This document shows positions 1 to 7,030 of a stretch of DNA of 8,994 nt, one piece after another (position 1 is the first letter of the stretch; the number at the start of each line of letters is the position of its first letter). This stretch comes from JABMRP01 sp964444795. GTDB lineage: Bacteria; Planctomycetota; Planctomycetia; Pirellulales; Thermoguttaceae. The stretch is taken from assembly GCA_964444795.1 (NCBI GenBank), contig CAYUIQ010000312.1:1-8994 (forward strand), given 5' to 3'. Position numbers and translations under genes: made by a program. Under the pieces are notes generated by a model. That model did no database searches and had not been told where the DNA came from. It was given only the letters and a program-made list of their open reading frames with translations.

Positions 1-867
1 AAGAAGATCAAGCCCGACATGAAGGTGTTGTTCTACTTCAACGCCGCCTTTGCCTGGCCCTATACCTCGTACAATCAGAAGTTCACCAGTCAACGTATCG
101 ATGCACATCCTGAGCTCAAGGAGTTTCTGATCACCAATCCTAAAACGGGCGCACTGGTCAAGCGATTTGGTGTTGCCTTTTGCTTCGACGTATTGAATCC
201 CGACTTCCGTGATTGGTGGGTGAAGACAGTTGCCACAGGAGTGAAAGATGCGGGCTGCGATGGAGCCTTCATTGATCAAATGCACGGCAATCTTATGTAT
301 CGCAATAGAGAGTTGGGACCGGAGGTTGAAAAGGCCATGGGCCAGATGATGGCAGCACTCAAGCAGAGGATGGGCCCTGGCAAGATTCTACTCGCGAACA
401 ATGCATATAGCGACGACGCAAAATACGTGTATCCCGTGAGCGACGCGATCATGTTCGAAAACTATGCGACCGTGAAATCCAGTAAGGAGAGCCTGCTGGC
501 CGAGTGGGGGCATATGCTGAGAAACGCCAAGGCAGGAAAGATCTCCGTCTTTCGGCTTGGCGTTGAGGGGACGGGCCGAAGAAACCTGAAGCCGAATATG
601 CCGGAACTCTCCAAGGAGAAGCTGGAGTTCGCTCACGCTTGCTATCTGATAGGGGCGGAGCCCTACTCGTACTTCCTGTACAGTTGGGGGTGGAAACTGT
701 CACCCGGCGCACTGGTTGACTATCCCGAACTCAAGAGACCGCTCGGTCCCCCCAAGGGCGCTTACCAACGAACCACGCCCGATGGCTGGGAGTTCACCCG
801 CGAATTCGAGCATGCCAGCGTATGGGTGAATACCGAAACAAGGCAGGCCAAGATCACCTGGCGATGA
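1..867 (+). CDS. Putative TIM-barrel glycoside hydrolase, 5'-truncated by the window edge
   Basis: The reading frame is open from base 1 to the TGA at 865-867. The ATG at 19 is very probably internal, because the codons before it (KKIKPD) run smoothly into the beta-strand MKVLFYFN, so the true start lies upstream. Numbering from that Met, the text shows alternating strands and helices of a (beta/alpha)8 barrel. A strand-end DGAFIDQM (Asp81 to Met88, with Asp86 in the F-I-D position) and MFENY (Glu147) look like the acidic active-site pair of uncharacterised families of the GHL type (for example GHL15). The C-terminus has a REFEHASVWVN stretch of the kind that ends such proteins as a small beta-domain. 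Substrate unknown. A terminator-like hairpin follows, so it may be transcribed separately from the genes downstream. Its base composition looks lower in GC than the genes from 2100 onward. Fold class is fairly certain; catalytic role and family name are inference. Confidence 0.7.
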   Translation, partial: KKIKPDMKVLFYFNAAFAWPYTSYNQKFTSQRIDAHPELKEFLITNPKTGALVKRFGVAFCFDVLNPDFRDWWVKTVATGVKDAGCDGAFIDQMHGNLMYRNRELGPEVEKAMGQMMAALKQRMGPGKILLANNAYSDDAKYVYPVSDAIMFENYATVKSSKESLLAEWGHMLRNAKAGKISVFRLGVEGTGRRNLKPNMPELSKEKLEFAHACYLIGAEPYSYFLYSWGWKLSPGALVDYPELKRPLGPPKGAYQRTTPDGWEFTREFEHASVWVNTETRQAKITWR

Positions 868-904
868 CCCTTACGCACTACTCGTCTGCCTGGAGCTATC
901 AAGA

Positions 905-1024
905 ATGCCCGCACTTACCTCGCAGTCTTCTGTCGCCGCTCGTTTGAGCGATGCAACACACACGTATCCGCTTCTGCTCATCGTCTTCGCTTGCCTGGCG
1001 AGCGTTTTGTTCTTCGCCGAGTAG
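905..1024 (+). CDS. Possible 39-residue single-span membrane microprotein
   Basis: A short ORF runs from ATG at 905 to TAG at 1022-1024 in the gap between the putative glycosidase and the esterase. A GGAG at 892-895 sits 9 bases before the ATG, a usable Shine-Dalgarno site. The first half is polar (MPALTSQSSVAARLSDATHT) and the second half is a hydrophobic run, YPLLLIVFACLASVLFFAE, long enough for one membrane helix close to the C-terminus, as in tail-anchored or leader-type peptides. I recognise no family. Against it, the coding stretch overlaps the terminator-like hairpin at 988-1014, and a random GC-moderate spacer can yield such an ORF by chance. Only conservation in relatives would settle it. 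Confidence 0.25.
   Translation: MPALTSQSSVAARLSDATHTYPLLLIVFACLASVLFFAE
988..1014 (+). terminator. Candidate intrinsic terminator after the first gene
   Basis: Bases 988-994 (CGCTTGC) pair with 998-1004 (GCGAGCG... read as G998 then CGAGCG), giving a 7-bp stem with one G-T wobble (992/1000) and a 3-base loop. The stem is followed at once by TTTTGTTCTT (1005-1014). The stem-plus-T-tract layout is that of a rho-independent terminator and the site lies about 120 bases past the upstream stop codon. The stem is short and the T tract is interrupted by G and C, so this is moderate support only. It would separate the first gene from the esterase-led unit. Confidence 0.4.
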
Positions 1025-1056
1025 GACGTGCCTCGCAACCATAACTGACCGTCCAG

Positions 1057-1064
1057 AAAGGAGG
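1057..1064 (+). promoter_or_regulatory. Strong Shine-Dalgarno site of the esterase gene
   Basis: AAAGGAGG is a near-perfect anti-16S match, 10 bases before the ATG at 1075. It is the best ribosome binding site in the window and fixes that start. The next gene (ATG 2116) has no comparable site. I found no convincing -35/-10 pair upstream. Confidence 0.8.
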
Positions 1065-1074
1065 GTAAAGTGAA

Positions 1075-2085
1075 ATGAACAAGATCCTCATCGTGACGAG
1101 CGCATTATTGCCGTGTTGCGGGCACATCGTTCAAGCATTGGACGATGTCCAGGCGGAGGCGACTGCCGCTAAAGCGGAGCGTGGCCCGGGCGCAACAACC
1201 CGCCGCGCCCAGGCGTCCAAATACCTGGAGACCGGCGGCCAGCGGAAGCTGGAGGTTCTCTATAAGCAAGCCTCGGGCCAGGATTTGCATTTGGACCTGT
1301 ACTATCCGACCAAGAATCCTGCGGACAAATTCCCGGTAGTGATCTTCACGCACGGCGGGGGGTGGGCTGCGGGCAGCAGATACAAGGCGGCTGCCGGTAG
1401 CTTCGAATCGGTGTTTCTGCGCCTGGTCAAAGAGGGATTCGCTGTGGCCCCGGTGACGTACCGGCTTGCGAAGAAGGACAGTAACGCCGCCATGCGTGAC
1501 TGTGTCATCGACTGCAAAGATGCGATTCGTTTTTTGTCCAAGAACAATAGGGCCCTGAAGATTGATCCGATGCGTGTCTACGTCATGGGGGACTCCGCCG
1601 GAGGACACATCGCCCAGATACTGCTGCTATCCTCGCCTGAAAGCCTGCCGGGAGATCCAACGCTTGCGGAGGTCACCTACCGAATGGTGGCCGGCGTTTC
1701 CTGGTACGGTCCCTGCGATTTTGAGAACACCGACCTGTTCAATCGCGATGACCGGCCCGATTTCCGCGACCGCTTTGGACCTCGCATCCTGGGCTCCGAT
1801 TCCGGACCTCAGGACAAACTGACACGCTATCGTGAGATGAGCCCAATCAACTACCTGACCTCAACGAGTCCGCCGTTGCTGATGATTCAGGGAGACAAGG
1901 ACACTACTATCCCTGTCAAGCATGCCTACTACATGCAAGAGAAGGCGAAGGCGATCCAAGCGCCGGTCGAAATCCTGATCGTCAAGAATTCCGGGCACAA
2001 TTGGAGAAGCGTGGGTGCGGACATCAACCCTTCCCGGCAGGTTATCGTAGATCGCACGGTGCGGTTCTTCGTAGACCACCTCTAG
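1075..2085 (+). CDS. Secreted alpha/beta-hydrolase esterase (acetylxylan/feruloyl esterase-like)
   Basis: A 336-residue serine hydrolase expected to remove ester groups (acetyl or aryl) from a polysaccharide or oligosaccharide. The N-terminus is a Sec signal (MNK, hydrophobic core, VQA at 19-21 before LDD). After a variable 22-70 linker the hydrolase fold begins. It has the oxyanion-hole motif HGGGW (93-97), the nucleophile elbow GDSAGGH (172-178, Ser174), a probable acid Asp276 in GDKDTTIPV, and catalytic His308 in NSGHNW. The HGGGW plus GDSAGG combination is that of the hormone-sensitive-lipase/BD-FAE-type esterase group. The triad order and spacing are intact, so it should be active. A strong SD supports the start. 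The GH28-like gene follows after 30 bases with no SD of its own, which suggests co-transcription and possible coupling. Esterase fold is near certain; carbohydrate specificity is inferred from neighbours. Other family members act on lipids or act as peptidases, so substrate is open. Confidence 0.88.
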   Translation: MNKILIVTSALLPCCGHIVQALDDVQAEATAAKAERGPGATTRRAQASKYLETGGQRKLEVLYKQASGQDLHLDLYYPTKNPADKFPVVIFTHGGGWAAGSRYKAAAGSFESVFLRLVKEGFAVAPVTYRLAKKDSNAAMRDCVIDCKDAIRFLSKNNRALKIDPMRVYVMGDSAGGHIAQILLLSSPESLPGDPTLAEVTYRMVAGVSWYGPCDFENTDLFNRDDRPDFRDRFGPRILGSDSGPQDKLTRYREMSPINYLTSTSPPLLMIQGDKDTTIPVKHAYYMQEKAKAIQAPVEILIVKNSGHNWRSVGADINPSRQVIVDRTVRFFVDHL

Positions 2086-2115
2086 CCATCACACTTAGAT
2101 ACGGACCCAACGACC

Positions 2116-3594
2116 ATGGACAAGAGAGTATATGGCGCATTGCTGGCAGCACTCATCGCGCTGGAAACAACGCGTGTGTTCGCAGATGACAACCCGGCAT
2201 TGGTCGCTGCGGCCCACGCAGCGGCGAAGGCCAAGGTCTTCAACGTCAAGGACTACGGCGCCGTTGGAGACGGTGTCGCCATGGATACCGCGGCAGTCCA
2301 GAAAACGATCGACGCCTGTCACGGTGAAGGAGGCGGCATCGTTCGCGTCCCTGCCGGCGATTTCCAGATCGGCACGATTTGGCTTCGGAGCAACATCACG
2401 CTCTCGCTCGATCACGGTGCCAGCTTGCTGGGCAGTCTCGACATCGCCGACTACAAGACCGACGGCCTCAGCAACCCCAGGGAAGGTGGGCCCCACTGCC
2501 TGATCTATGCCGAAGACGCTCGCAACATCGTGATCGAAGGGCTCGGTGTGATCGACGGCCGAGGCACCCCGGAGCACTTTCCCAGGATTCGCTCCGGAGG
2601 GCGAGAGACGTCGATACGCCCACGTTTGATACGCATGGTCAACTGCGACCAACTGACCTTCTCGGGAGTCACCTACCGGCGTCCGGCGTTCTGGGGGTTG
2701 CACCTGATCGATTGCCGCAATCTCCATTTCAAGGCCGTCACCGTTCGCTTCCGCAATAACGGCTACAACAACGACGGCCTCGACCTGGACGGCTGCGAGA
2801 ACGTGCTGATCGAGAACTGCGACATCGACGCGGGCGACGACGCGATCTGCCTGAAAAGCTCGCTCAATCCTTGCCGCAACATCGTCGTGCGCAACTGCAG
2901 GGTCTCCAGCAATACGGCTCCGCTGAAGTTCGGCACGTCATCGCGCGGTGGATTCATCGACGTTCGCGTGACCAACTGCTACTTCTACAACAGCCCCATG
3001 GGAGCCATCAAGCTGCAGCTTGTCGACGGCGGACGGCTGGAAAACGTCGACATCTCGCGGATTGTCATGGAAAACGTGGGCAACCCGATCTTCATCCGGT
3101 TGGGCAATCGCGGCCGTAGCTACGGCAAACGGGAACGACCGCCTGTCGGCACGTTGAAGAACATACGCATCAGCGACGTGGTCGCGAAGGTGACCATCGA
3201 GGACCGGGCCGAGGCGGCTCGAGCGGCGTACAAGAATCTCAACGTGGAAACCTCCCCGGAGGTGACCGACCGGGAGAAATCCAAATCGGGCCCGATCATG
3301 ATTACGGGCATTCCGGGGCACTACGTCGAAAACGTGGTCTTGGAGAACGTCAAGATCTCCTATCCAGGCGGCGGCACGGAGAACGACGCGCAGCGCGCCG
3401 TTCCTGAAGATATCGATCGCTATCCGGAGCAGTTCTTCTTCGGTGTGCTCCCAGCGTGGGGTGCCTATATCCGCCATGCCCGCAACGTGGAATTCAGAAA
3501 CGTAGTTTTCAAGACCCGATCTCCAGACGCGCGTAAGAGGGTCGTCCTGGACGACGTCGAGGGGTTTTTCGAGATCAACCGTGAGCAGGAATGA
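2116..3594 (+). CDS. GH28-like right-handed beta-helix glycosidase (polygalacturonase superfamily)
   Basis: A 492-residue exported protein of normal length for bacterial GH28. A Sec signal ends near VFA (21-23). The family's entry motif FNVKDYGAVGDG starts at 42, followed by repeated beta-helix rungs of the form N-(I/V)-x-(I/V)-x-N-C between about 120 and 460. The catalytic Asp cluster is present: NNDGLD (219-223, Asp220) and AGDDAI (239-244, Asp241/Asp242), matching the N-x-D and G-D-D motifs of polygalacturonases. Two substrate-side motifs are changed. There is no histidine between the DD motif and residue 299, so the usual G-H-G is absent (around 266-268 the text reads NTA), and the usual R-I-K reads A-I-K (297-299). 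The general acid/base machinery therefore looks intact while carboxylate recognition is altered, so the substrate may not be homogalacturonan. The start codon lacks a clear SD. The stop overlaps or lies next to the following small gene. Confidence 0.88.
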   Translation: MDKRVYGALLAALIALETTRVFADDNPALVAAAHAAAKAKVFNVKDYGAVGDGVAMDTAAVQKTIDACHGEGGGIVRVPAGDFQIGTIWLRSNITLSLDHGASLLGSLDIADYKTDGLSNPREGGPHCLIYAEDARNIVIEGLGVIDGRGTPEHFPRIRSGGRETSIRPRLIRMVNCDQLTFSGVTYRRPAFWGLHLIDCRNLHFKAVTVRFRNNGYNNDGLDLDGCENVLIENCDIDAGDDAICLKSSLNPCRNIVVRNCRVSSNTAPLKFGTSSRGGFIDVRVTNCYFYNSPMGAIKLQLVDGGRLENVDISRIVMENVGNPIFIRLGNRGRSYGKRERPPVGTLKNIRISDVVAKVTIEDRAEAARAAYKNLNVETSPEVTDREKSKSGPIMITGIPGHYVENVVLENVKISYPGGGTENDAQRAVPEDIDRYPEQFFFGVLPAWGAYIRHARNVEFRNVVFKTRSPDARKRVVLDDVEGFFEINREQE

Positions 3595-3599
3595 ACGCC

Positions 3600-3989
3600 A
3601 TGAAGAGTCTGACAACGCTGTTTCTCCCGCTGCTCGCATCGGAGTTTGAGGTTCTTGGGGACCGCTCCTGGTGGGCCGCGTCCGGTTGCGATAGCCCAAG
3701 AATGGCGGATTCAGGCGACAAGACTTGGCAGCGCACCCTGGGCGACATCGAGGCCGTGGCCCATCTCGGGCTCTACTGCGCCGAGAAGCCCCGTGCCGCC
3801 GACACCAAGGAGAAACAGCCCCAACAGGCGGCCGAACACCTGAAACGGGCGGTTGTGCATTGGAAGAACTATGCCACGATCGGGCAGCGACAATACAAGC
3901 CTCAGTCACTCAGCAAAGGCGGCCCGGCCGACTGGCGGCAAGGCTATGAGAATGCAAAGAGGGACGTCATCCTCCTGGAGGGAAAGTAG
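3600..3989 (+). CDS. Small exported protein of unknown function, possibly the relic of a larger gene
   Basis: A 129-residue product from ATG 3600, or 132 residues from ATG 3591, which overlaps the upstream TGA as ATGA. I prefer 3600 because AGGA at 3587-3590 lies 9 bases before it but directly abuts 3591. The N-terminus MKSLTTLFLPLLAS is signal-like but short and has no clean cleavage site. The middle is unpatterned. From about residue 45 a helical segment begins (LGDIEAVAHLGLYCAEK), then an amphipathic Q/A/K-rich helix, then HWKNYATIGQRQYKP and a C-terminal helix ending at ILLEGK. This second half has the look of the helical tail of large exported carbohydrate-active proteins in PVC bacteria, where a D-I-x-x-M-A-x-L-G-x-Y-Y-A-x-K type segment recurs. 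That resemblance is from memory and unverified. A signal peptide joined directly to a C-terminal tail would result from an internal deletion. It is 2 bases from the flavoprotein gene, so it lies inside the operon. Confidence 0.6.
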   Translation: MKSLTTLFLPLLASEFEVLGDRSWWAASGCDSPRMADSGDKTWQRTLGDIEAVAHLGLYCAEKPRAADTKEKQPQQAAEHLKRAVVHWKNYATIGQRQYKPQSLSKGGPADWRQGYENAKRDVILLEGK

Positions 3990-3991
3990 TC

Positions 3992-5383
3992 ATGAGCGAT
4001 CGCAAGAGTAATCGACGCACACTGCTGAAGCAGGCCGGCCTCGGAATCGGGGCAGCGGCATCGGGAGCGCTGCTGACCGGTGGCGCCCAAGCCGCTGAGA
4101 GGCCCAAGGCCCGGCAACTCGTGCAGACCGACGTGCTGGTCGTCGGGGGCGGGCCGGCCGGCATCGGCGCAGCACTGGCCGCGGCGCGAGCCGGCGCCAA
4201 GACGCTGTTGATCGAAAGCTGCGGTTTCTTCGGCGGCGTGGCATCGTGGTCTCTGGGCATGCCGATCAACCAGATGCGGCCCATGAGCAAACCGCGTTCG
4301 GTGGTCCACGAACTGCTGATCGAGAAGCTCCTCGCCTATGGTGACCAGGCCGTCCACATCGGGCAGCACCAGTTGTACTGCCACGTGGATTATCTCAAGG
4401 TGGCCGTCCTGGATGCGCTGGAGCAAGTGGGCTGCAAATTCCTCGTGCATCTGTCGGCCGTCGACGCCTTGATGGAAGGCAATCGCGTTGCCGGCGCCGT
4501 TGTGAGTACGAAGCAGGGGCTGGCAACGATTCGGGCCAAAGTCGTGATCGACTGCTCGGGCGATGCCGACGTAGCGTACTTCGCCGGAGCCGAGACCCTA
4601 ATGGAGACGGTCGAGCCGCGAATGCCCAACACCACCCTGTTGAACTTCGCCAATGTCACCCCCGAACAAATCCGACGGTCCAGCACCCGGGCAATCGCCA
4701 AACGCGCACGCGAGAAGTATCCTCTGGTGCCGGGTGGCTGGGGCATGGGACCGGTGGCCAATTGTCACATGTACTACAGCAACCACACGGGCACCAAGAC
4801 AATCGGCCAGTTCGACATGACCGATCCGCTCGAACGATCCGCCGCCGAATGCGTGGGCCGAAGGCAGGCCATACAGATCACCCAGGCCATGCGAGAGTTC
4901 GGCGGCGAGGATCTCAAGGACGTCGAGTTGGTCGGCACCAGCCCGCAGATCTGCGTGCGCGAGACGCGTCGCCTCAAGGGGCTCTACATCCTCACCGAAG
5001 AAGACGCCGCCAAGGGCCAGACGTTCGACGACACGATCGGCTGGCGAAGCGGCTATCTCGACCTGATGGGATACAAATATACGAAGATGCGGATCCACGA
5101 CGTCCCCTATCGGTCACTGCTGCCGGTGGAGGTGGACGGGCTGTTGACCGCCGGGCGGAGTATCTCGGCCACTCATGTGGGCATGGCTGCCGGCAAGAGC
5201 ATGGGCAACTGCGTGGCGACTGGTCATGCCGCCGGCCTGGCAGCCGCCATCTCGGCCAAACGGAATGTCATGCCGCGCGACTTGAAGGTGGCCGAGATCC
5301 AGGACGCATTGCGCAAAGACGGGGTAGACTTGACCATGGGCGGCAAGGTTCAGGAGAATGTATCCAGCGATCGACGGGCATAG
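3992..5383 (+). CDS. Tat-exported FAD-dependent oxidoreductase (FAD_oxidored family)
   Basis: A 463-residue flavoprotein. Its N-terminus is a twin-arginine signal: N-R-R-T-L-L-K (7-13, Arg8/Arg9), hydrophobic stretch, AQA (32-34) as cleavage site. The protein should therefore be exported folded with FAD bound. The dinucleotide-binding fold follows at once: DVLVVGGGPAGIG (47-59) and the ribose-binding Glu75 in LLIES. Family signatures near the C-terminal half are C-V-R-E-T-R-R (321-327), the D-V-P-Y-R-S-L-L-P stretch, and T-A-G-R-S-I-S-A-T-H (386-395) followed by G-H-A-A-G-L-A-A-A. These match the FAD_oxidored (PF12831) layout. I see no cysteine cluster for an iron-sulfur centre. The start is set by GGAGGG at 3977-3982, 9 bases upstream. 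The reaction is unknown; oxidation of a sugar, lactone or uronic acid is a guess from the neighbours. The electron acceptor is not encoded here. Confidence 0.85.
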   Translation: MSDRKSNRRTLLKQAGLGIGAAASGALLTGGAQAAERPKARQLVQTDVLVVGGGPAGIGAALAAARAGAKTLLIESCGFFGGVASWSLGMPINQMRPMSKPRSVVHELLIEKLLAYGDQAVHIGQHQLYCHVDYLKVAVLDALEQVGCKFLVHLSAVDALMEGNRVAGAVVSTKQGLATIRAKVVIDCSGDADVAYFAGAETLMETVEPRMPNTTLLNFANVTPEQIRRSSTRAIAKRAREKYPLVPGGWGMGPVANCHMYYSNHTGTKTIGQFDMTDPLERSAAECVGRRQAIQITQAMREFGGEDLKDVELVGTSPQICVRETRRLKGLYILTEEDAAKGQTFDDTIGWRSGYLDLMGYKYTKMRIHDVPYRSLLPVEVDGLLTAGRSISATHVGMAAGKSMGNCVATGHAAGLAAAISAKRNVMPRDLKVAEIQDALRKDGVDLTMGGKVQENVSSDRRA

Positions 5384-5410
5384 AGGATCATACGCACGGA
5401 CCTAAGTCGT

Positions 5411-5423
5411 GAGCGAGACGCTC
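5411..5423. repeat. Short inverted repeat in the spacer before the sulfatase gene
   Basis: GAGCG and CGCTC form a perfect 5-bp stem around an AGA loop, 27 bases after the flavoprotein stop codon. No T tract follows, so it is not a convincing terminator. It could be chance in this GC-rich spacer. Confidence 0.2.
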
Positions 5424-5529
5424 CTCGCCAAAGGAACGGGTGAAGGGAGATCGCGAGTGTCCGGGGCGCCGTGGCAAGGGCCCGAGCCAGAGTCTCGCAA
5501 CCTTCGCTGAATCAGCCCAGCGGAGACCA

Positions 5530-5542
5530 ATCAGTAACTGAT
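5530..5542. promoter_or_regulatory. Possible operator: 13-base palindrome upstream of the sulfatase gene
   Basis: ATCAG and CTGAT flank TAA as a perfect inverted repeat, 26 bases before the sulfatase ATG at 5568. Its A/T-rich character stands out from the GC-rich spacer (5384-5567), and the position suits a repressor or activator site for the sulfatase-fucosidase pair. No second copy was seen in front of the esterase gene, and a 5-bp arm can arise by chance. I saw no clear -35/-10 promoter in this 184-base spacer. Confidence 0.2.
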
Positions 5543-5567
5543 GCGGATTGCATTCGAGGAGTCCTCC

Positions 5568-6986
5568 ATGAAGAGACACACGACCAAGGCCAGAGCATTC
5601 TTCGTTCTCACGATCGGGATGATCGCCGTCAGCGCGTTCACCTCCGTTGCCCGCGGCGATGAGACGGCGCGTGCCGGTGGGAAACCGAACATCCTGTTCA
5701 TCTTCGCCGACGACTGGGGCTGGGGCGATCTCGCCTGCCATGGCCATCCGTGGCTGAAGACGCCCAACATCGATCGTCTTGCCTCCGAGGGCACCGAGTT
5801 CTACCAATTCACCGTGGCCAGCGGCGTCTGCTCGCCGAGTCGGACGGCGGTGATGACCGGTCACTTTCCGGCACGGCACGCAGTTCACGGACACTTCGCC
5901 ACGGTCGAGAGTCACGTGAAACGAGGCATGCCCGATTGGCTCGACCCGAAGGCCGTTCTCCTGCCGCGGCTTCTCAAGGAGAGCGGCTACGCGACGGCCC
6001 ATTTCGGCAAGTGGCATCTAACGAACATTATGGTCCCCGACGCGCCGTTGCCGATTGAGTACGGATACGACACGTACGGCGCGTACAATTGCTCGGGCCC
6101 ACAAATGCCCGTGCATGACGACGCCCGGCTGGCGATCGATTTCATCCGGAAGAGCCACGCGGCCGGGAAGCCGTTCTTCATCAACCTATGGATCCACGAA
6201 CCCCATACGCCACACTACCCACGGCCGGAGTATCTCAGGCAGTTCGCACATCTGGACGACGAGGCGAAGCGGATCTACGCAGCCGTGCTTGCCCACGCGG
6301 ATGCCCGAATCGGTGAAGTGCTGGCCGAGTTGAAACGGTTGAATCTGACGGATGACACGCTGGTGATCTTCAGCTCGGACAACGGCCCGGAAAATACGGG
6401 GCCGCCAAGCCGCCGCAACGCGGGCGACGAATCGACGGGTCCGGGATTCGGCAGCTTTGCGTCGGTTGGCGTAACCGGCGGTCACCGCGGGCGGAAGCGT
6501 TCGCTGTTGCAGGGCGGCATCGGTGTTCCGTTTGTCGCACGGTGGCCGGGCCGGATTGCCGCCGGGAAGATCGACGATACAACGCCGATCACCGCAGTCG
6601 ACCTGCTGCCGACATTCTGCGAAATCGCGCAAGTGGAGTTGCCCAAGGGTTACGAGCCCGATGGTGTGAGCCGATTGCCGGCCCTGCTGGGCACGCCCGG
6701 CTCGAAGCGAGCGAAACCGGTCTTCTGGCAATGGCACACAGCAAGCAGCCGCGGCGACAACTGGCCGACGCTCGCCGTTCGCCAGCGCGGGTGGAAGTTG
6801 CTGCTCGGGAAAGCAGAAAGCCAGGTGGAACTATTCCGATTCCCGGAGGATCGTCTGGAGCAGACAAACCTGCGCGATGAGCATCCCGAGGAAGTTCGGC
6901 GGCTGGGTGCCCTGATCGATGCGTGGAAGGAGACGCTTCCCCAAGAACCGAACAAGAGCTGTTTCTCCGAGAAGCGTGCTGAGTAG
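5568..6986 (+). CDS. Exported type I sulfatase (arylsulfatase A-like)
   Basis: A 472-residue formylglycine-dependent sulfatase that hydrolyses sulfate esters, here probably from a polysaccharide. I place the start at ATG 5568 rather than the in-frame ATG 5541. GAGGA at 5556-5560 lies 7 bases before 5568, and the Sec signal then begins properly (MKRH, hydrophobic core, VARG near 27-30). Visible motifs are NILFIFADDWGWGD with metal ligands Asp48 and Asp49; CSPSR (88-92) with Cys88 as the residue converted to formylglycine; GKWH (Lys148, His150); H-E-P-H around His210; SSDNG with Asp271/Asn272; and a G-R-K-R-S-L-L-Q-G-G-I loop with Lys310. All expected metal and sulfate ligands appear present, so the enzyme should be active if the host has a formylglycine-generating enzyme, which is not in this window. 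The length is normal for S1-family members. The fucosidase gene follows after 44 bases. Substrate subfamily cannot be told by eye. Confidence 0.93.
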   Translation: MKRHTTKARAFFVLTIGMIAVSAFTSVARGDETARAGGKPNILFIFADDWGWGDLACHGHPWLKTPNIDRLASEGTEFYQFTVASGVCSPSRTAVMTGHFPARHAVHGHFATVESHVKRGMPDWLDPKAVLLPRLLKESGYATAHFGKWHLTNIMVPDAPLPIEYGYDTYGAYNCSGPQMPVHDDARLAIDFIRKSHAAGKPFFINLWIHEPHTPHYPRPEYLRQFAHLDDEAKRIYAAVLAHADARIGEVLAELKRLNLTDDTLVIFSSDNGPENTGPPSRRNAGDESTGPGFGSFASVGVTGGHRGRKRSLLQGGIGVPFVARWPGRIAAGKIDDTTPITAVDLLPTFCEIAQVELPKGYEPDGVSRLPALLGTPGSKRAKPVFWQWHTASSRGDNWPTLAVRQRGWKLLLGKAESQVELFRFPEDRLEQTNLRDEHPEEVRRLGALIDAWKETLPQEPNKSCFSEKRAE

Positions 6987-7030
6987 GCTGGTCCATCGCA
7001 AACCAAGAAAGAACGAAAGCGAGAACAGAC

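Noticed and set aside
1007..1046. Promoter-like TTGTTC and ATAACT elements before the esterase gene
   Set aside because: The spacing is far beyond 17 bases and the -35 candidate lies in the T tract of the hairpin.
2938..3909. A 323-codon - strand frame opposite the GH28-like and small genes
   Set aside because: No recognisable motif and Arg/Asp/Val-rich shadow composition; the + strand genes explain the stretch.
5409..5510. GTG-started 33-codon ORF in the spacer before the sulfatase gene
   Set aside because: No ribosome binding site, low-complexity Gly/Arg/Pro composition and no hydrophobic or family pattern.
5541..5567. Upstream ATG at 5541 as start of the sulfatase
   Set aside because: It lacks a Shine-Dalgarno site, overlaps the palindrome and places nine charged or polar residues before the signal peptide; ATG 5568 has GAGGA at 7 bases.
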